Source: Alphaproteobacteria bacterium MedPE-SWcel
Lineage (GTDB): Bacteria > Pseudomonadota > Alphaproteobacteria > Rhodobacterales > Rhodobacteraceae
NCBI GenBank assembly: GCA_001874255.1
Contig: MPDC01000003.1
Location: 1-64,000, forward strand
DNA length: 64,000 nt
Direction: 5' to 3'
Part shown: piece by piece, positions 8,772 through 17,944 of the stretch
Layout of the letters: every line of letters begins with the position of its first letter
How positions within the stretch are numbered: position 1 is the stretch's first letter
Translations under genes and position numbers: made by a program
Notes under the pieces: generated by a model
What the model saw: the letters and a program-made list of their open reading frames with translations, nothing else
Told to the model about the DNA's origin: nothing
Databases searched by the model: none

Positions 8772-9596
8772 ATGCTGAAATCCGAAACGCGCTACGCGAT
8801 CGATCCGGCGACGGCCAAGACACTCGACACCGAGCAACTGCGCGATCATTTCCACGTCGGTGGCCTGTTCGCCGACGGCGAGATCAATCTGGTCTACAGC
8901 CACTACGACCGGCTCATTCTTGGCGCCGCTGTCCCTGCCGGTGGCGTGCTGACGCTGGACCATCTGGAGGCCACCGGGACGGCGAGCTTTCTGGAACGCC
9001 GCGAAATGGGGGTGCTCAACATTGGCGAGGCCGGCACGATCGCAGTGGGCGGCCAGACCTTCGAGGTGAACACCGGCGAGGTGCTGTATATCGGCATGGG
9101 CGCTGGCTCTGTCGAATTCGCAGGCGCGGGGCGGTTCTATATCCTGTCGGCGCCCGCGCATCAGACCTATCCCACGACCCTGATCAAGGTCGCGGACGCC
9201 CGTCGTGTCGAAATGGGGTCGAAAGAGACCGCGAACGAGCGGGTGATCATCCAGTTCCTGCATCCCGAGGTCTGCAAGAGTTGTCAGTTGCTGATGGGCT
9301 ACACCCAATTCGCCGAAGGATCGGTGTGGAACACGATGCCTGCGCACACCCATGACCGCCGCATGGAAGCGTATCTGTATTTCAGCATGCCCAAGGACGC
9401 CCGGGTCTTTCACATGATGGGAGAGCCGAGCCAGACCCGGCACATTGTCATGGCCAACGAAGAGGCGGTGATCTCGCCGCCCTGGTCGATCCATGCCGGT
9501 GCGGGCACGTCCTCCTACACGTTCTGCTGGGCGATGGCGGGCGACAACGTTGATTTCACGGATATGGATATGATCGCGATGGAGGATTTGCGGTGA
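8772..9596 (+). CDS. kduI: 5-dehydro-4-deoxy-D-glucuronate isomerase
   Basis: Converts 5-keto-4-deoxyuronate (DKI) to 2,5-diketo-3-deoxygluconate (DKII). The 274-residue bicupin has the family zinc site in PAHTHDRRMEAYLYF and PPWSIHAG: His192, His194, Glu199 and His241, equivalent to the four ligands known in the E. coli enzyme. The N-terminal blocks RDHFHVGGLF, LTLDHLEATGTASFLERRE and GTFEVN-like segments also fit. Its stop codon overlaps the GTG start of kduD (GTGA), giving translational coupling of two consecutive pathway steps. Confidence 0.95.
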   Translation: MLKSETRYAIDPATAKTLDTEQLRDHFHVGGLFADGEINLVYSHYDRLILGAAVPAGGVLTLDHLEATGTASFLERREMGVLNIGEAGTIAVGGQTFEVNTGEVLYIGMGAGSVEFAGAGRFYILSAPAHQTYPTTLIKVADARRVEMGSKETANERVIIQFLHPEVCKSCQLLMGYTQFAEGSVWNTMPAHTHDRRMEAYLYFSMPKDARVFHMMGEPSQTRHIVMANEEAVISPPWSIHAGAGTSSYTFCWAMAGDNVDFTDMDMIAMEDLR

Positions 9597-10336
9597 GCAC
9601 AGCCTTTTCTCTCGAGGGGCGCCGGGCGCTGGTGACAGGGGCCAACACGGGCATCGGCCAGGCGATCGCGCTGGGTCTTGCCGCCGCCGGCGCCGAGGTC
9701 ATCTGCGTCGGGCGCCGGCCGTGTGACGAGACGGTCGCGAATATCCGGGCCTCCGGCGGGGCGGCGACCTCCGTCCTCGCGGATTTCAGCGATCCGATGG
9801 CAGGGGCCGAGCTCTTTGGCGGCGCGCCTGTCGATATTCTGGTCAACAACGCCGGTCTCATCCGCCGCAACGATGCGCTCGACTTTACCGAAGCCGACTG
9901 GGATTGCGTGATGGACGTGAACCTCAAGTCGCTGTTCTTCACCACGCAGGCGTTCGGCAAGGCAGTTCTTGCCCGCAAAGGGCGTGGCGCCGTGGTCAAT
10001 ATTGCATCTCTGCTGTCCTTTCAGGGCGGGATCCGCGTGCCATCCTACACGGCGTCGAAACACGGGGTGAGCGGGTTGACCAAACTCCTGGCAAACGAAT
10101 GGGCTGCCAGGGGGATCAACGTCAATGCGGTGGCGCCCGGCTACATTGAAACCAACAACACCCAGGCGCTCCGCGATGACCCTGACCGCAATGCAGCCAT
10201 TCTGGAGCGCATTCCCGCAGGCCGCTGGGGCGCTCCTGAAGATATCGCCGGGGCGGCCGTCTTCCTGTGTACGCCTGCCGCCCAATATGTGCATGGCGCC
10301 ATCCTGAATGTCGATGGGGGCTGGCTTGCCCGTTGA
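9593..10336 (+). CDS. kduD: 2-deoxy-D-gluconate 3-dehydrogenase / DKII reductase, SDR family
   Basis: Reduces 2,5-diketo-3-deoxygluconate to 2-keto-3-deoxygluconate with NAD(P)H. The 247-residue short-chain dehydrogenase has the cofactor motif TGANTGIG (15-22), NNAG (85-88), Ser139 or Ser142, and the YxxxK pair Tyr152 and Lys156 in SYTASKHGVSGL. PGYIETNNTQALR and the C-terminal LNVDGGW are typical of KduD. The start is a GTG overlapping the kduI stop. Its last 29 bases overlap the longest reading frame of uxuB. Product KDG feeds kdgK on the opposite strand. Confidence 0.93.
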   Translation: MSTAFSLEGRRALVTGANTGIGQAIALGLAAAGAEVICVGRRPCDETVANIRASGGAATSVLADFSDPMAGAELFGGAPVDILVNNAGLIRRNDALDFTEADWDCVMDVNLKSLFFTTQAFGKAVLARKGRGAVVNIASLLSFQGGIRVPSYTASKHGVSGLTKLLANEWAARGINVNAVAPGYIETNNTQALRDDPDRNAAILERIPAGRWGAPEDIAGAAVFLCTPAAQYVHGAILNVDGGWLAR

Positions 10337-11735
10337 CCCGAACTCTCCCGCGCCGGGCATCGTGCACCTGGGACTGGGCGCTTTCTTTCGGGCCTTTGGC
10401 TGTGTCTATGTGGCCGATGCGATGGCGGCATCCGGTGGCGACTGGGGCGTCATCGGGGTCTCCCTGCGCAGCCCCGCAACGCGGGATGCTTTGCGCCCGC
10501 GCAACTGGGCCTATACCTCTGTCACGCTGGCGCCCGGACAAGAGAGCTTTCGCGATATCACCGTATTGAACTCTGTGCTGGTGGCGCCGGAAGACCCGCA
10601 ACGGGTGCTCGATGCGATGGCCGACCCCGCGACACGGATCGTGTCTCTGACGGTGACGGAAAAAGGCTATTGCCACGATCCGGCCAGCGGGCTTCTGAAC
10701 ATGGCGCATCCCGACATCCTGCACGATCTGAGCCATGTGGTACCGACCTCGGCTCTGGGGTATCTGCTGCGGGGGTTGCAGATGCGCCGGGCTGCCGGAC
10801 GGCCGCCCTTTACCGTGCTGACCTGCGATAACCTGCCGGAAAACGGCAAGCTGCTGCGCCGTCTGGTGCTGCAACTTGCGGCAGAGATCGACCCGGAGCT
10901 GGAGCGCTGGATTGCCGCGGAAGGGCGGTTCCCGTCCACCATGGTCGATCGCATCACCCCGGCCACGACAGCAGCAGACATAACACGCATCAGCGAGAAA
11001 CTGGGCTACCCTGAGGCGGCGCCGGTCTTGCACGAACCGTTTTCCCAATGGGCCATCGAGGATGACTTTGTCGGCGGCCTGCGCCCGGATTTTGCGGCGG
11101 CCGGCGCCGAGATGGTGGCGGATGTCACCGCCCATGAACATATGAAGCTGCGGATGCTCAACGGCGTCCATTCGGCGCTGGCCTACACCGGCTATCTGGC
11201 GGGGCATGAGACCATTGCCGCAACGGTGGCCGACCCGGTTTTCGCGGCCTATGCGAAACGGCTGTGGGCGGACATCACGCCGGCCGTCGCGGCCCCCGAG
11301 GGCGTCAGCCTTGCCCAATATGCGGATGCCTTGTTCGCGCGATTTGCCAATCCTGCCATTCACCACAGGACCTGGCAGATCGCGATGGATGGCAGCCAGA
11401 AACTGCCGCAACGCCTGCTTGGGACGTTGCGCGACACGCTCGACAACGGCCGCGATGTCCGCGCGCTCAGCCTCGCTGTCGCCGCCTGGATGCGATACGC
11501 GGGCGGGATGGACGAGGCAGGCCAGCCGATTGATGTGCGCGATCCCCTGGCCGACAAGCTGCGTGACCTGTCCCGGCGCGCGACGTCGCCCGCAGAAACC
11601 GTGTCGGCCTTTCTGTCCGTGAACGAGGTCTTTCCAGAGGATCTGGCAGAGCGGTTGCACGCGCCGTTGACGACAGCAATGTCCCGCCTGTCTGCCTTGG
11701 GGACCCGAGGTGCCGTGAAAGAGGCCACGTCATGA
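10308..11735 (+). CDS. uxuB: D-fructuronate (mannonate) oxidoreductase, mannitol dehydrogenase family
   Basis: Reduces D-fructuronate to D-mannonate with NADH. The ~475-residue protein has the long-chain mannitol dehydrogenase layout. A Rossmann start (GIVHLGLGAFFRAFGCVY) is followed by LTVTEKGYCHD, CDNLPENGKLLRRLV, and then STMVDRITPATT. The C-terminal helical domain opens with MKLRMLNGVHSALAYTGYLAG, which carries the family's catalytic Lys and Asn. The start is unsettled: ATG at 10308 or 10314 overlaps kduD, and a TTG at 10326 lies closer to the kduD stop. The stop overlaps the uxuA start (ATGA). Fructuronate rather than tagaturonate specificity is inferred from uxuA. Confidence 0.92.
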   Translation: MSMGAGLPVDPNSPAPGIVHLGLGAFFRAFGCVYVADAMAASGGDWGVIGVSLRSPATRDALRPRNWAYTSVTLAPGQESFRDITVLNSVLVAPEDPQRVLDAMADPATRIVSLTVTEKGYCHDPASGLLNMAHPDILHDLSHVVPTSALGYLLRGLQMRRAAGRPPFTVLTCDNLPENGKLLRRLVLQLAAEIDPELERWIAAEGRFPSTMVDRITPATTAADITRISEKLGYPEAAPVLHEPFSQWAIEDDFVGGLRPDFAAAGAEMVADVTAHEHMKLRMLNGVHSALAYTGYLAGHETIAATVADPVFAAYAKRLWADITPAVAAPEGVSLAQYADALFARFANPAIHHRTWQIAMDGSQKLPQRLLGTLRDTLDNGRDVRALSLAVAAWMRYAGGMDEAGQPIDVRDPLADKLRDLSRRATSPAETVSAFLSVNEVFPEDLAERLHAPLTTAMSRLSALGTRGAVKEATS

Positions 11736-12904
11736 TCGAGAGCTGGCGCTGGTATGGGGATCTCGACAATATTTCCCTGTCGGAAATTTCCCAAACGGGT
11801 GCGCGCGCCATTGTGACCGCGCTCCATGAAATTCCCTATGGCGAAGTCTGGCCCGCACAGGCAATCGCCGCGCGCAAGGCCCGGATCAAAGCTGCGGGCT
11901 TTGACTGGACCGTTGTAGAGAGCCTGCCGGTTCATGAAGCCATCAAACGCGGCGAGGGCGATCTGTCCCGGCTTTTTGCCAACTATCGCCAGTCGATGGC
12001 GAATTTGGCGGCGCAGGGCGTGGATACGATCTGCTACAACTTCATGCCGCTTCTGGACTGGACAAGAACCGATCTTGCCGCGCCGGTCGCTGGCGGAGCC
12101 ACCTGTCTGCGGTTTGATGCCGTCCGAATGTGCGCATTCGAACTCCACATGCTGGGGCGACAGGATGCGGCGAATGACTACGCGCAGGACGTAGTGGTCA
12201 AGGCCGACGCGTGGTATCAGGCCTCCTCCGAGGAGGATCGTTCCGCACTATTGGCCGCGATCATGGCGGGCATCCCCGGTGCGTTCGATCGATATGACAT
12301 TGCGGGGCTGCGCCAAGAACTTCTTGCATACCAAGGTATTGGCCGGGACGAAATCCGGACCAATTTCAAACGGTTTCTCGACGAGGTGGGCCCGACTGCA
12401 GAAGAGCTCGGTCTGCGCCTTGCAGTTCATCCCGATGATCCCCCGCGCAATATCCTCGGCTTGCCGCGTATCGTTTCGGGGGGCGGGGATCTGGCTTGGC
12501 TGTTCAGTGCCTATGACAGTGTCGCAAACGGTCTGACCCTGTGTTCCGGCTCTCTCGGGGCCAGCGCAAAGAATGATGTCCCTGAAATTGCAGCGAAATT
12601 CGCCGATCGCATCCATTTTGCCCATTTGCGGAACGTGGCGAAGGAACCCGATGGTTCTTTTGAAGAAGCAGCACATCTGGACGGCGACACCGATATGGTG
12701 GCCCTGATCCGGGTCCTGCTGGCCGAGCAGGAGCGCCGCAAACGCGCCGGTCGTGAGGACCACCTGATCCCCTTCCGGCCGGACCATGGGCATGTCCTGC
12801 TCAGTGATCACTGCCGCGAGCTTGTTGCGGGATATCCGCTGATCGGGCGGTTGCGCGGTTTGGCGGAACTGCGCGGCGTGATCCGGGGCGTCACAGGCGC
12901 CTGA
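11732..12904 (+). CDS. uxuA: D-mannonate dehydratase
   Basis: Dehydrates D-mannonate to 2-keto-3-deoxygluconate, closing the glucuronate branch. The 390-residue protein has the UxuA TIM-barrel landmarks WRWYGDLDNISLSEISQTG, TVVESLPVHEAIKRGEG, TICYNFMPLLDWTRTDL, AVHPDDPPRNILGLPRIVS, CSGSLGASAKNDVPEI and FRPDHGHVLLSD, with the metal-binding Cys and His residues in place. The ATG overlaps the uxuB stop. It is the last gene of the uronate operon; a weak CCCGGC/GCCGGG hairpin without a T-tract follows at 12905-12936. No KDPG aldolase gene is in the window, so the final cleavage is encoded elsewhere. Confidence 0.95.
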   Translation: MIESWRWYGDLDNISLSEISQTGARAIVTALHEIPYGEVWPAQAIAARKARIKAAGFDWTVVESLPVHEAIKRGEGDLSRLFANYRQSMANLAAQGVDTICYNFMPLLDWTRTDLAAPVAGGATCLRFDAVRMCAFELHMLGRQDAANDYAQDVVVKADAWYQASSEEDRSALLAAIMAGIPGAFDRYDIAGLRQELLAYQGIGRDEIRTNFKRFLDEVGPTAEELGLRLAVHPDDPPRNILGLPRIVSGGGDLAWLFSAYDSVANGLTLCSGSLGASAKNDVPEIAAKFADRIHFAHLRNVAKEPDGSFEEAAHLDGDTDMVALIRVLLAEQERRKRAGREDHLIPFRPDHGHVLLSDHCRELVAGYPLIGRLRGLAELRGVIRGVTGA

Positions 12905-13091
12905 CCCGGCACCGAAAAACGCGCATTTGCGCCGGGCGGGTGGCGTCCCATGCTGTCCCGGACAAACGGCCGGTCCCCCCTCTTTGCCTTCTTCGCCCGC
13001 GAGCGCCTGATGCATCGCCTGTTTTCTGAGCACCTGTCGCGATTGCCATAGAGGTGCAGCCCGAGATCGCCCGCGCCGACGATGCGCCCGG

Positions 13092-13127
13092 TTGACAGTA
13101 CAGCCGTTGAACCAATAGGTAATTGGT
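13092..13127 (+). promoter_or_regulatory. Candidate promoter with a perfect palindrome upstream of the peptide ABC operon
   Basis: TTGACA (13092-13097) and TAGGTA (13116-13121) are 18 bases apart. ACCAAT and ATTGGT form a perfect 6-base inverted repeat with a 5-base spacer (13111-13127) that covers the -10. The arrangement suits repression by a GntR-type dimer; the regulator at 21480 is the nearest candidate. The rest of 12905-13091 shows no gene. Confidence 0.5.
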
Positions 13128-13167
13128 GCAATTCGTTCAGGCCCGTCAGCTGCCAGAGGAGACCCGG

Positions 13168-14199
13168 ATGTCGTCCGATCATTGTCCGCCGAGTGAAAGA
13201 CCGGCCGGAACTGCCCCGGCAGATATCTTGCGCCTGACCGATTTCAAGCTGCGGTTTCGCGGGCAATCTGTGGCCACCGTCAATGGGGTCAGCCTGACGG
13301 TTTCGGCAGGTGAGATCCTTTGCATCGTCGGGGAATCCGGATGTGGCAAGAGCGTAACGGCCATGTCGGTCATGGGGCTTTTGCCGAAAGGGACCTCTGA
13401 TGTGCTGTCTGGCGATCTTTCTTTTATGGGGAAAACCTATGATCTGCGGCGTCAAAATCTACCGCCGCATTTGCGTGGCAATCAAATCGCAATGATCTTC
13501 CAGGAGCCGATGACGTCGCTCAACCCGGCCTTCTCGGTGGGGGACCAGATCGCGGAATCTGTGTTGCAACATCAAGGTGGCACCCGCGCTGAGGCGATGC
13601 AGCGGGCGCGTGACCTGTTGGTCAAAGTGGGGATCTCGGCGCCCGACCAACGCCTGAAAGAATATCCGTACCAATTGTCCGGTGGTATGCGTCAGCGGGT
13701 CATGATTGCCATCGCCTTGGCCAATGACCCGAAGCTGTTGATCGCGGACGAGCCGACAACGGCGCTGGACGTGACCATTCAGGCGCAGATCCTGGACCTG
13801 ATCGACGAGTTGCGCCGCGACACGGGTATGGGCACCATGATGATCACCCATGATCTGGGTGTGGTGGCCGAGATTGCCGATAATGTTGCGGTGATGTACG
13901 GGGGCGAAATCGTCGAATACGGCCCCGTGCGCGAGATTTTCGCCAACCCGCAGCATCCCTATACCATTGGTCTCATGAGCGCGATGCCACGGCTGGACCG
14001 TCCGGGCGGGCGTCTTGCCATCGTCCCGGGCTCTGTTCCGGCGATTGAAAACATGCCCTCCGGCTGCCGTTTTCGCACCCGCTGTGCCTTTGCCAACGAA
14101 CGCTGCACCGAGCGCCCCCTGCCGAAGGCGGCCGGATCAGGCCACCACGCCACCTGCCATTTCGCGCCGTTGGAAGATCACATTCGGGTGCAGGCATGA
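13168..14199 (+). CDS. Peptide-type ABC transporter ATP-binding protein (DppD/OppD)
   Basis: One of two ATPases powering the importer encoded at 15374-18829. From the ATG at 13168, which follows AGAGGAGA, the protein has 343 residues. It has Walker A GESGCGKS (55-62), Q-loop [11 protein letters not shown], signature LSGGMRQRV, Walker [13 protein letters not shown] and the H-loop [16 protein letters not shown]. The C-terminal oligopeptide-transporter extension contains the cysteine-bearing [14 protein letters not shown], which in some homologues binds an iron-sulfur cluster. The ATP-binding genes come first in this operon, followed by the binding protein and permeases. The stop overlaps the next ATPase gene (ATGA). 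Confidence 0.9.
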   Translation: MSSDHCPPSERPAGTAPADILRLTDFKLRFRGQSVATVNGVSLTVSAGEILCIVGESGCGKSVTAMSVMGLLPKGTSDVLSGDLSFMGKTYDLRRQNLPPHLRGNQIAMIFQEPMTSLNPAFSVGDQIAESVLQHQGGTRAEAMQRARDLLVKVGISAPDQRLKEYPYQLSGGMRQRVMIAIALANDPKLLIADEPTTALDVTIQAQILDLIDELRRDTGMGTMMITHDLGVVAEIADNVAVMYGGEIVEYGPVREIFANPQHPYTIGLMSAMPRLDRPGGRLAIVPGSVPAIENMPSGCRFRTRCAFANERCTERPLPKAAGSGHHATCHFAPLEDHIRVQA

Positions 14200-15317
14200 G
14201 CGGCGATGTGATCCTGCGGGCGACGGGCGTGACGAAGCGCTTTGGCGGCGATGGTTTCCTGACCAGATCGCCTGTGGTGCAGGCCGTGGACGATGTCTCG
14301 CTCGAGGTGCGCCGGGGGGAAACCTTTGCCATCGTCGGTGAGTCGGGATGTGGCAAATCCACGCTGGCGCGGCTCTTGATGCGGCTGCTGGAGCCGACCG
14401 CCGGTCAGGTGATTTTCGACGGCGAGGACATCAGTCATGCCGCCGGCCCGGAGCTGACCCGGTTGCGTCGTGATATGCAGTTCATATTTCAGGACCCGTT
14501 TTCATCGCTCAACCCCCGGATGACCGTGGGCAAGCTGATCGGGGAGCCGCTGGAAGTCCACCGACCCGAGCTGTCGACCGGCGAGCGGCGCGCCAAAGTC
14601 GGTGATCTGTTGCGGACAGTAGGTCTCAGCGACGAGCACGCAAACCGCTATCCGCACGAGTTCTCCGGCGGTCAGCGCCAGCGGATCGGCATCGCCCGCG
14701 CCCTGGCATCGGGACCCAAATTGGTGATCGGGGACGAGCCTGTTTCGGCTCTGGATGTGTCGATACAGGCGCAGGTTATCAACTTGTTGGGCGATCTCAG
14801 CCGCGATCTGGGGCTGACGCTGGTGATCATTGCGCATGATCTTGGGGTTATCCGGCACATGAGCGACCGGGTTGCGGTCATGTATCTGGGGCGCATTGTC
14901 GAAACGGGCACTGCAGCCGAGGTTTTTGACCGGCCTCGTCACCCCTATACGCAGGCGCTTCTGGCCTCCATTCCGGCACCGCGCCCCGAGGGCGAAGAAC
15001 GCGCGGCACACCTATTGGGCGAAATGCCGAGCCCCACCGCGCCGCCGCCGGGCTGTCGGTTTCACACCCGCTGCCCCTTTGCCCGGCCAGAGTGCAGGAC
15101 CGCCATACCGGAGCTGGCATCCGCCGACCCGGGAGAGGATCACCGGGTGGCCTGTTACTATTGGCGCGACATTGCATCGCCTGACGGTGCGGCCCGCGCC
15201 GTGCCTCGGTCAGAACCGGCAGAGGCCCGGTTTGCGTTGTACCGCGCCGCGATCGAGGGAGGCCAGGTCGTGCACAAACCCGCCGGGTCCGCCCCGGCCG
15301 CCCCGCCTGCGACCTGA
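14196..15317 (+). CDS. Peptide-type ABC transporter ATP-binding protein (DppF/OppF)
   Basis: Second ATPase of the peptide importer. The 373-residue protein carries Walker [23 protein letters not shown], signature [15 protein letters not shown], Walker [16 protein letters not shown] and [16 protein letters not shown]. The oligopeptide C-terminal motif [14 protein letters not shown] is intact. After it comes a ~55-residue proline- and alanine-rich tail (through [12 protein letters not shown]) longer than usual for DppF and of no known role. It overlaps the preceding ATPase gene by 4 bases and is 56 bases before the binding-protein gene. Confidence 0.9.
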   Translation: MSGDVILRATGVTKRFGGDGFLTRSPVVQAVDDVSLEVRRGETFAIVGESGCGKSTLARLLMRLLEPTAGQVIFDGEDISHAAGPELTRLRRDMQFIFQDPFSSLNPRMTVGKLIGEPLEVHRPELSTGERRAKVGDLLRTVGLSDEHANRYPHEFSGGQRQRIGIARALASGPKLVIGDEPVSALDVSIQAQVINLLGDLSRDLGLTLVIIAHDLGVIRHMSDRVAVMYLGRIVETGTAAEVFDRPRHPYTQALLASIPAPRPEGEERAAHLLGEMPSPTAPPPGCRFHTRCPFARPECRTAIPELASADPGEDHRVACYYWRDIASPDGAARAVPRSEPAEARFALYRAAIEGGQVVHKPAGSAPAAPPAT

Positions 15318-15373
15318 TCCGAACGAAAACAAAAAAGACCGACAGACCAAAACCAACAGAGAGGAAGACATCG

Positions 15374-16900
15374 ATGAAACACCTGAAACCAACGCTGATG
15401 GCGGCGCTGCTGGGCGCGACGGCTCTGGGCCTTGCGGCCAATGGTGCCGTTGCCAAGGATCTGCGCATCGGCCTGCAATCGGATGCGGATGTACTGGATC
15501 CGGATCAGTCTCGCACCTTCGTCGGGCGCATTGTCTATGCATCCCTCTGTGACAAGCTGGTCGATATTACACCGGATCTGGAGATCATCCCGCAGCTCGC
15601 CACCGCATGGCAGGTATCGGAGGACGGCAAGACCGTGACACTGCAGTTGCGCGAAGGGGTGGTGTTCCACGATGGCACGCCCTTCAACGCCGAAGCTGTG
15701 GCCGCAAACATAGAGCGGTCCAAGACCATGGACGAATCCCGGCGCAAGTCAGAACTGGCGTCGATCACCTCGACCGAAGTCACCGGTGAGTATGAGATCA
15801 AGCTGCTGCTGGCCGGCCCGGACGCGACGCTGATGGCGCAATTGGCAGATCGCGCAGGGATGATGATTTCCCCGACTGCCGCCGCCGCTACCGGGGTCGA
15901 TTTTGGCCTGAACCCGGTCTGTTCCGGTGCCTTCACCTTTGCCGAGCGCGTCGCGCAGGACAAGATCGTCCTGAACCGCTTTGCGGACTACTGGAATGCA
16001 GAGGCGATCACCTTTGACAGCGTGACCTTCCTGCCGATCCCCGACACCACCGTGCGTCTGGCAAACCTGCAATCCGGTGACATCGACATGCTGGAACGGC
16101 TGGCCGCAACGGATCTGAGCCAGGCGCGGGCCGATGCAAACGTCGAAGTCGCGGATGCGGTCTCGCTGGGCTATCAGGGCATCACCTTCAATCTGGCCAA
16201 TGGTGCCAAGGGGGATAACCCGTGGGGCAATGACAAGCGCCTGCGCCAGGCCTTCAGCTATGCCATTGATCGCGAGGCGCTGAACCAGGTGGTCTTTGAG
16301 GGCGCCTTTGCGGCCGGAAACCAGCCGTTCCCGCCAACCTCGCCCTGGTATGATGCCGGCTATCCGGTGCCTGCACGTGATGTGGCCAAAGCCAAGGCGC
16401 TCCTGGCCGAGGCTGGCTACCCGGATGGGCTGGAGCTGGAGGTTCAGGTCCCCAATACCACCGTCCCGCTGCAGCTGATGCAAGTGGTTCAGGCGATGGT
16501 CGCCGAGGCCGGGATCGAGTTGAAAATCGTGTCCAAGGAATTCGCGACCCTGCTCGCGGATCAATCGGCGGGCGACTATACCGCCAGTCAGATCGGCTGG
16601 TCCGGGCGTGTCGATCCGGACGGCAATATCCATCAATTCGTCACCACCGGAGCAGGTCTCAACGACAGCCATTTCTCCAATCCGGTCGTGGATGAGGCAT
16701 TGAACGGCGCCCGTGTGGCCGCCAGTATCGCCGAGCGCAAGGCGTCCTATGACACCGCCCGTGATGTGCTGGCCGAGGAATCGCCCTTGGTCTACCTCTA
16801 TCACCAGACCTGGATCTGGGCGCACAACAGCAAGCTCGAAGGCTTCACCGCCTATCCGGACGGCATGATCCGCCTCGAAGGTGTCACCTGGGCTGATTGA
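15374..16900 (+). CDS. ABC transporter substrate-binding protein, family 5 (DppA/OppA-like)
   Basis: Periplasmic receptor for peptides or peptide-like ligands. The 508-residue protein begins with a signal peptide (MKHLKPTLMAALLGATALGL, cleavage near ANGAVA-KD). The family-5 signature is GIT-like in form: WQVSEDGKTVTLQLREGVVFHDGTPFNAEAV, split here across 77-107. Later blocks include RLRQAFSYAIDREALNQVVFEGAF and ASQIGWSGRVDPDGNIHQF. A ribosome binding site (AGAGAGGAAG) precedes the ATG. Ligand unknown; the adjacent gamma-glutamyltransferase-family gene suggests gamma-glutamyl compounds or glutathione-like molecules, an inference only. Confidence 0.88.
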   Translation: MKHLKPTLMAALLGATALGLAANGAVAKDLRIGLQSDADVLDPDQSRTFVGRIVYASLCDKLVDITPDLEIIPQLATAWQVSEDGKTVTLQLREGVVFHDGTPFNAEAVAANIERSKTMDESRRKSELASITSTEVTGEYEIKLLLAGPDATLMAQLADRAGMMISPTAAAATGVDFGLNPVCSGAFTFAERVAQDKIVLNRFADYWNAEAITFDSVTFLPIPDTTVRLANLQSGDIDMLERLAATDLSQARADANVEVADAVSLGYQGITFNLANGAKGDNPWGNDKRLRQAFSYAIDREALNQVVFEGAFAAGNQPFPPTSPWYDAGYPVPARDVAKAKALLAEAGYPDGLELEVQVPNTTVPLQLMQVVQAMVAEAGIELKIVSKEFATLLADQSAGDYTASQIGWSGRVDPDGNIHQFVTTGAGLNDSHFSNPVVDEALNGARVAASIAERKASYDTARDVLAEESPLVYLYHQTWIWAHNSKLEGFTAYPDGMIRLEGVTWAD

Positions 16901-16912
16901 CGGTCCCTGGGC

Positions 16913-16941
16913 GTGCCGCCGGTTTTCCGAACCGGCGGCAC
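16913..16941 (+). terminator. Perfect 12-base-pair hairpin between the binding-protein and permease genes
   Basis: GTGCCGCCGGTT (16913-16924) pairs perfectly with AACCGGCGGCAC (16930-16941) around a 5-base loop; ATACTTTTC follows. It likely lets most transcripts end or stabilises the upstream message, so the periplasmic receptor outnumbers the permeases. Confidence 0.65.
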
Positions 16942-16998
16942 ATACTTTTCGCGCTCGGGGGTGATCCCCCACAACCCCCAGACCTTCTAGGCCTTGCC

Positions 16999-17943
16999 AT
17001 GTTCCTGTTTTTGACACGCCGCCTTCTGATTGCCGTGCCGACGATCCTGCTGATCTCGATCTTTGTCTTCGCCCTGCAAAAGCTGTTGCCGGGCGATCCT
17101 CTGCTGGTTCTGGCCGGCGAAGAGCGGGATCCGCAGGTTCTGGAACTGCTGCGTGAGAAATACCGCCTCAATGATCCGCTGGCGGTGCAATATTTCACCT
17201 GGGTCACCAATGCTCTACAGGGCGATCTGGGAATTTCGCTGCGGACCAATCAGCCGGTGAGCGAGCTGATCTTGCAAAAACTGCCGGTGACGCTGCAACT
17301 CGCGGCCATGTCGATGGTTTTTGCGCTCACCATTGGCGTGCCGGCCGGCATTCTGTCTGCCTACAAAAAGGGCTCGCTCACGGATTATATCGCCAATGTG
17401 GTCGCGCTGTCTGGTCTCTCCATTCCGAATTTCTGGCTGGGTATCATGCTGATTTTGCTGGTTTCGGTGAAATGGCAGCTCTTGCCGGCCTCCGGCTATG
17501 TCCCCTTGAGCGAGGATTTCGGTCAATCGCTCCGCACGATGCTGATGCCGTCATTCGTGTTGGGAACCGCATTGGCGGCCACCATGATGCGACATACCCG
17601 CTCGGCGATGCTGAGCGTGCTCAGCGCCGATTATGTGCGCACCGCGCGGGCCAAAGGGCTGCGGGAACGGCGCGTGGTGCTGAAACATGCGTTTCGCAAT
17701 GCGCTGACCCCGATCGTGACGCTGACCGCCCTGTTGTTCGGAGAACTGGTGGCCGGCGCGGTGCTGACCGAACAGATCTTCACCATTCCCGGCTTTGGCA
17801 AGCTGGTGGTCGACGCGGTGTTCAACCGGGATTACGCGGTCGTGCAGGGTATCGTTCTGGTCACGGCGGTGGGCTTCATCTTCATGAACCTCTTGGCTGA
17901 CGCGATGTACTACATCCTGAACCCCCGCCTGAGAGGGCAATGA
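16999..17943 (+). CDS. ABC transporter permease (DppB/OppB)
   Basis: First inner-membrane channel subunit of the peptide importer. From the ATG at 16999 it has 314 residues; earlier in-frame starts would read through the hairpin. It opens with MFLFLTRRLLIAVPTILLIS and LPGDPLLVLAGEE, typical of DppB. The middle contains several membrane segments. The ATPase-coupling EAA loop reads ADYVRTARAKGLRERRVV near the C-terminus, and GELVAGAVLTEQIFTIPGFG follows. One base separates its stop from the start of dppC. Confidence 0.92.
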   Translation: MFLFLTRRLLIAVPTILLISIFVFALQKLLPGDPLLVLAGEERDPQVLELLREKYRLNDPLAVQYFTWVTNALQGDLGISLRTNQPVSELILQKLPVTLQLAAMSMVFALTIGVPAGILSAYKKGSLTDYIANVVALSGLSIPNFWLGIMLILLVSVKWQLLPASGYVPLSEDFGQSLRTMLMPSFVLGTALAATMMRHTRSAMLSVLSADYVRTARAKGLRERRVVLKHAFRNALTPIVTLTALLFGELVAGAVLTEQIFTIPGFGKLVVDAVFNRDYAVVQGIVLVTAVGFIFMNLLADAMYYILNPRLRGQ

Positions 17944-17944
17944 C

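Noticed and set aside
10122-11660. 512-residue minus-strand reading frame opposite uxuB
   Set aside because: Antisense to uxuB with complete family motifs; the composition is His/Gln/Arg-rich, typical of a shadow frame.
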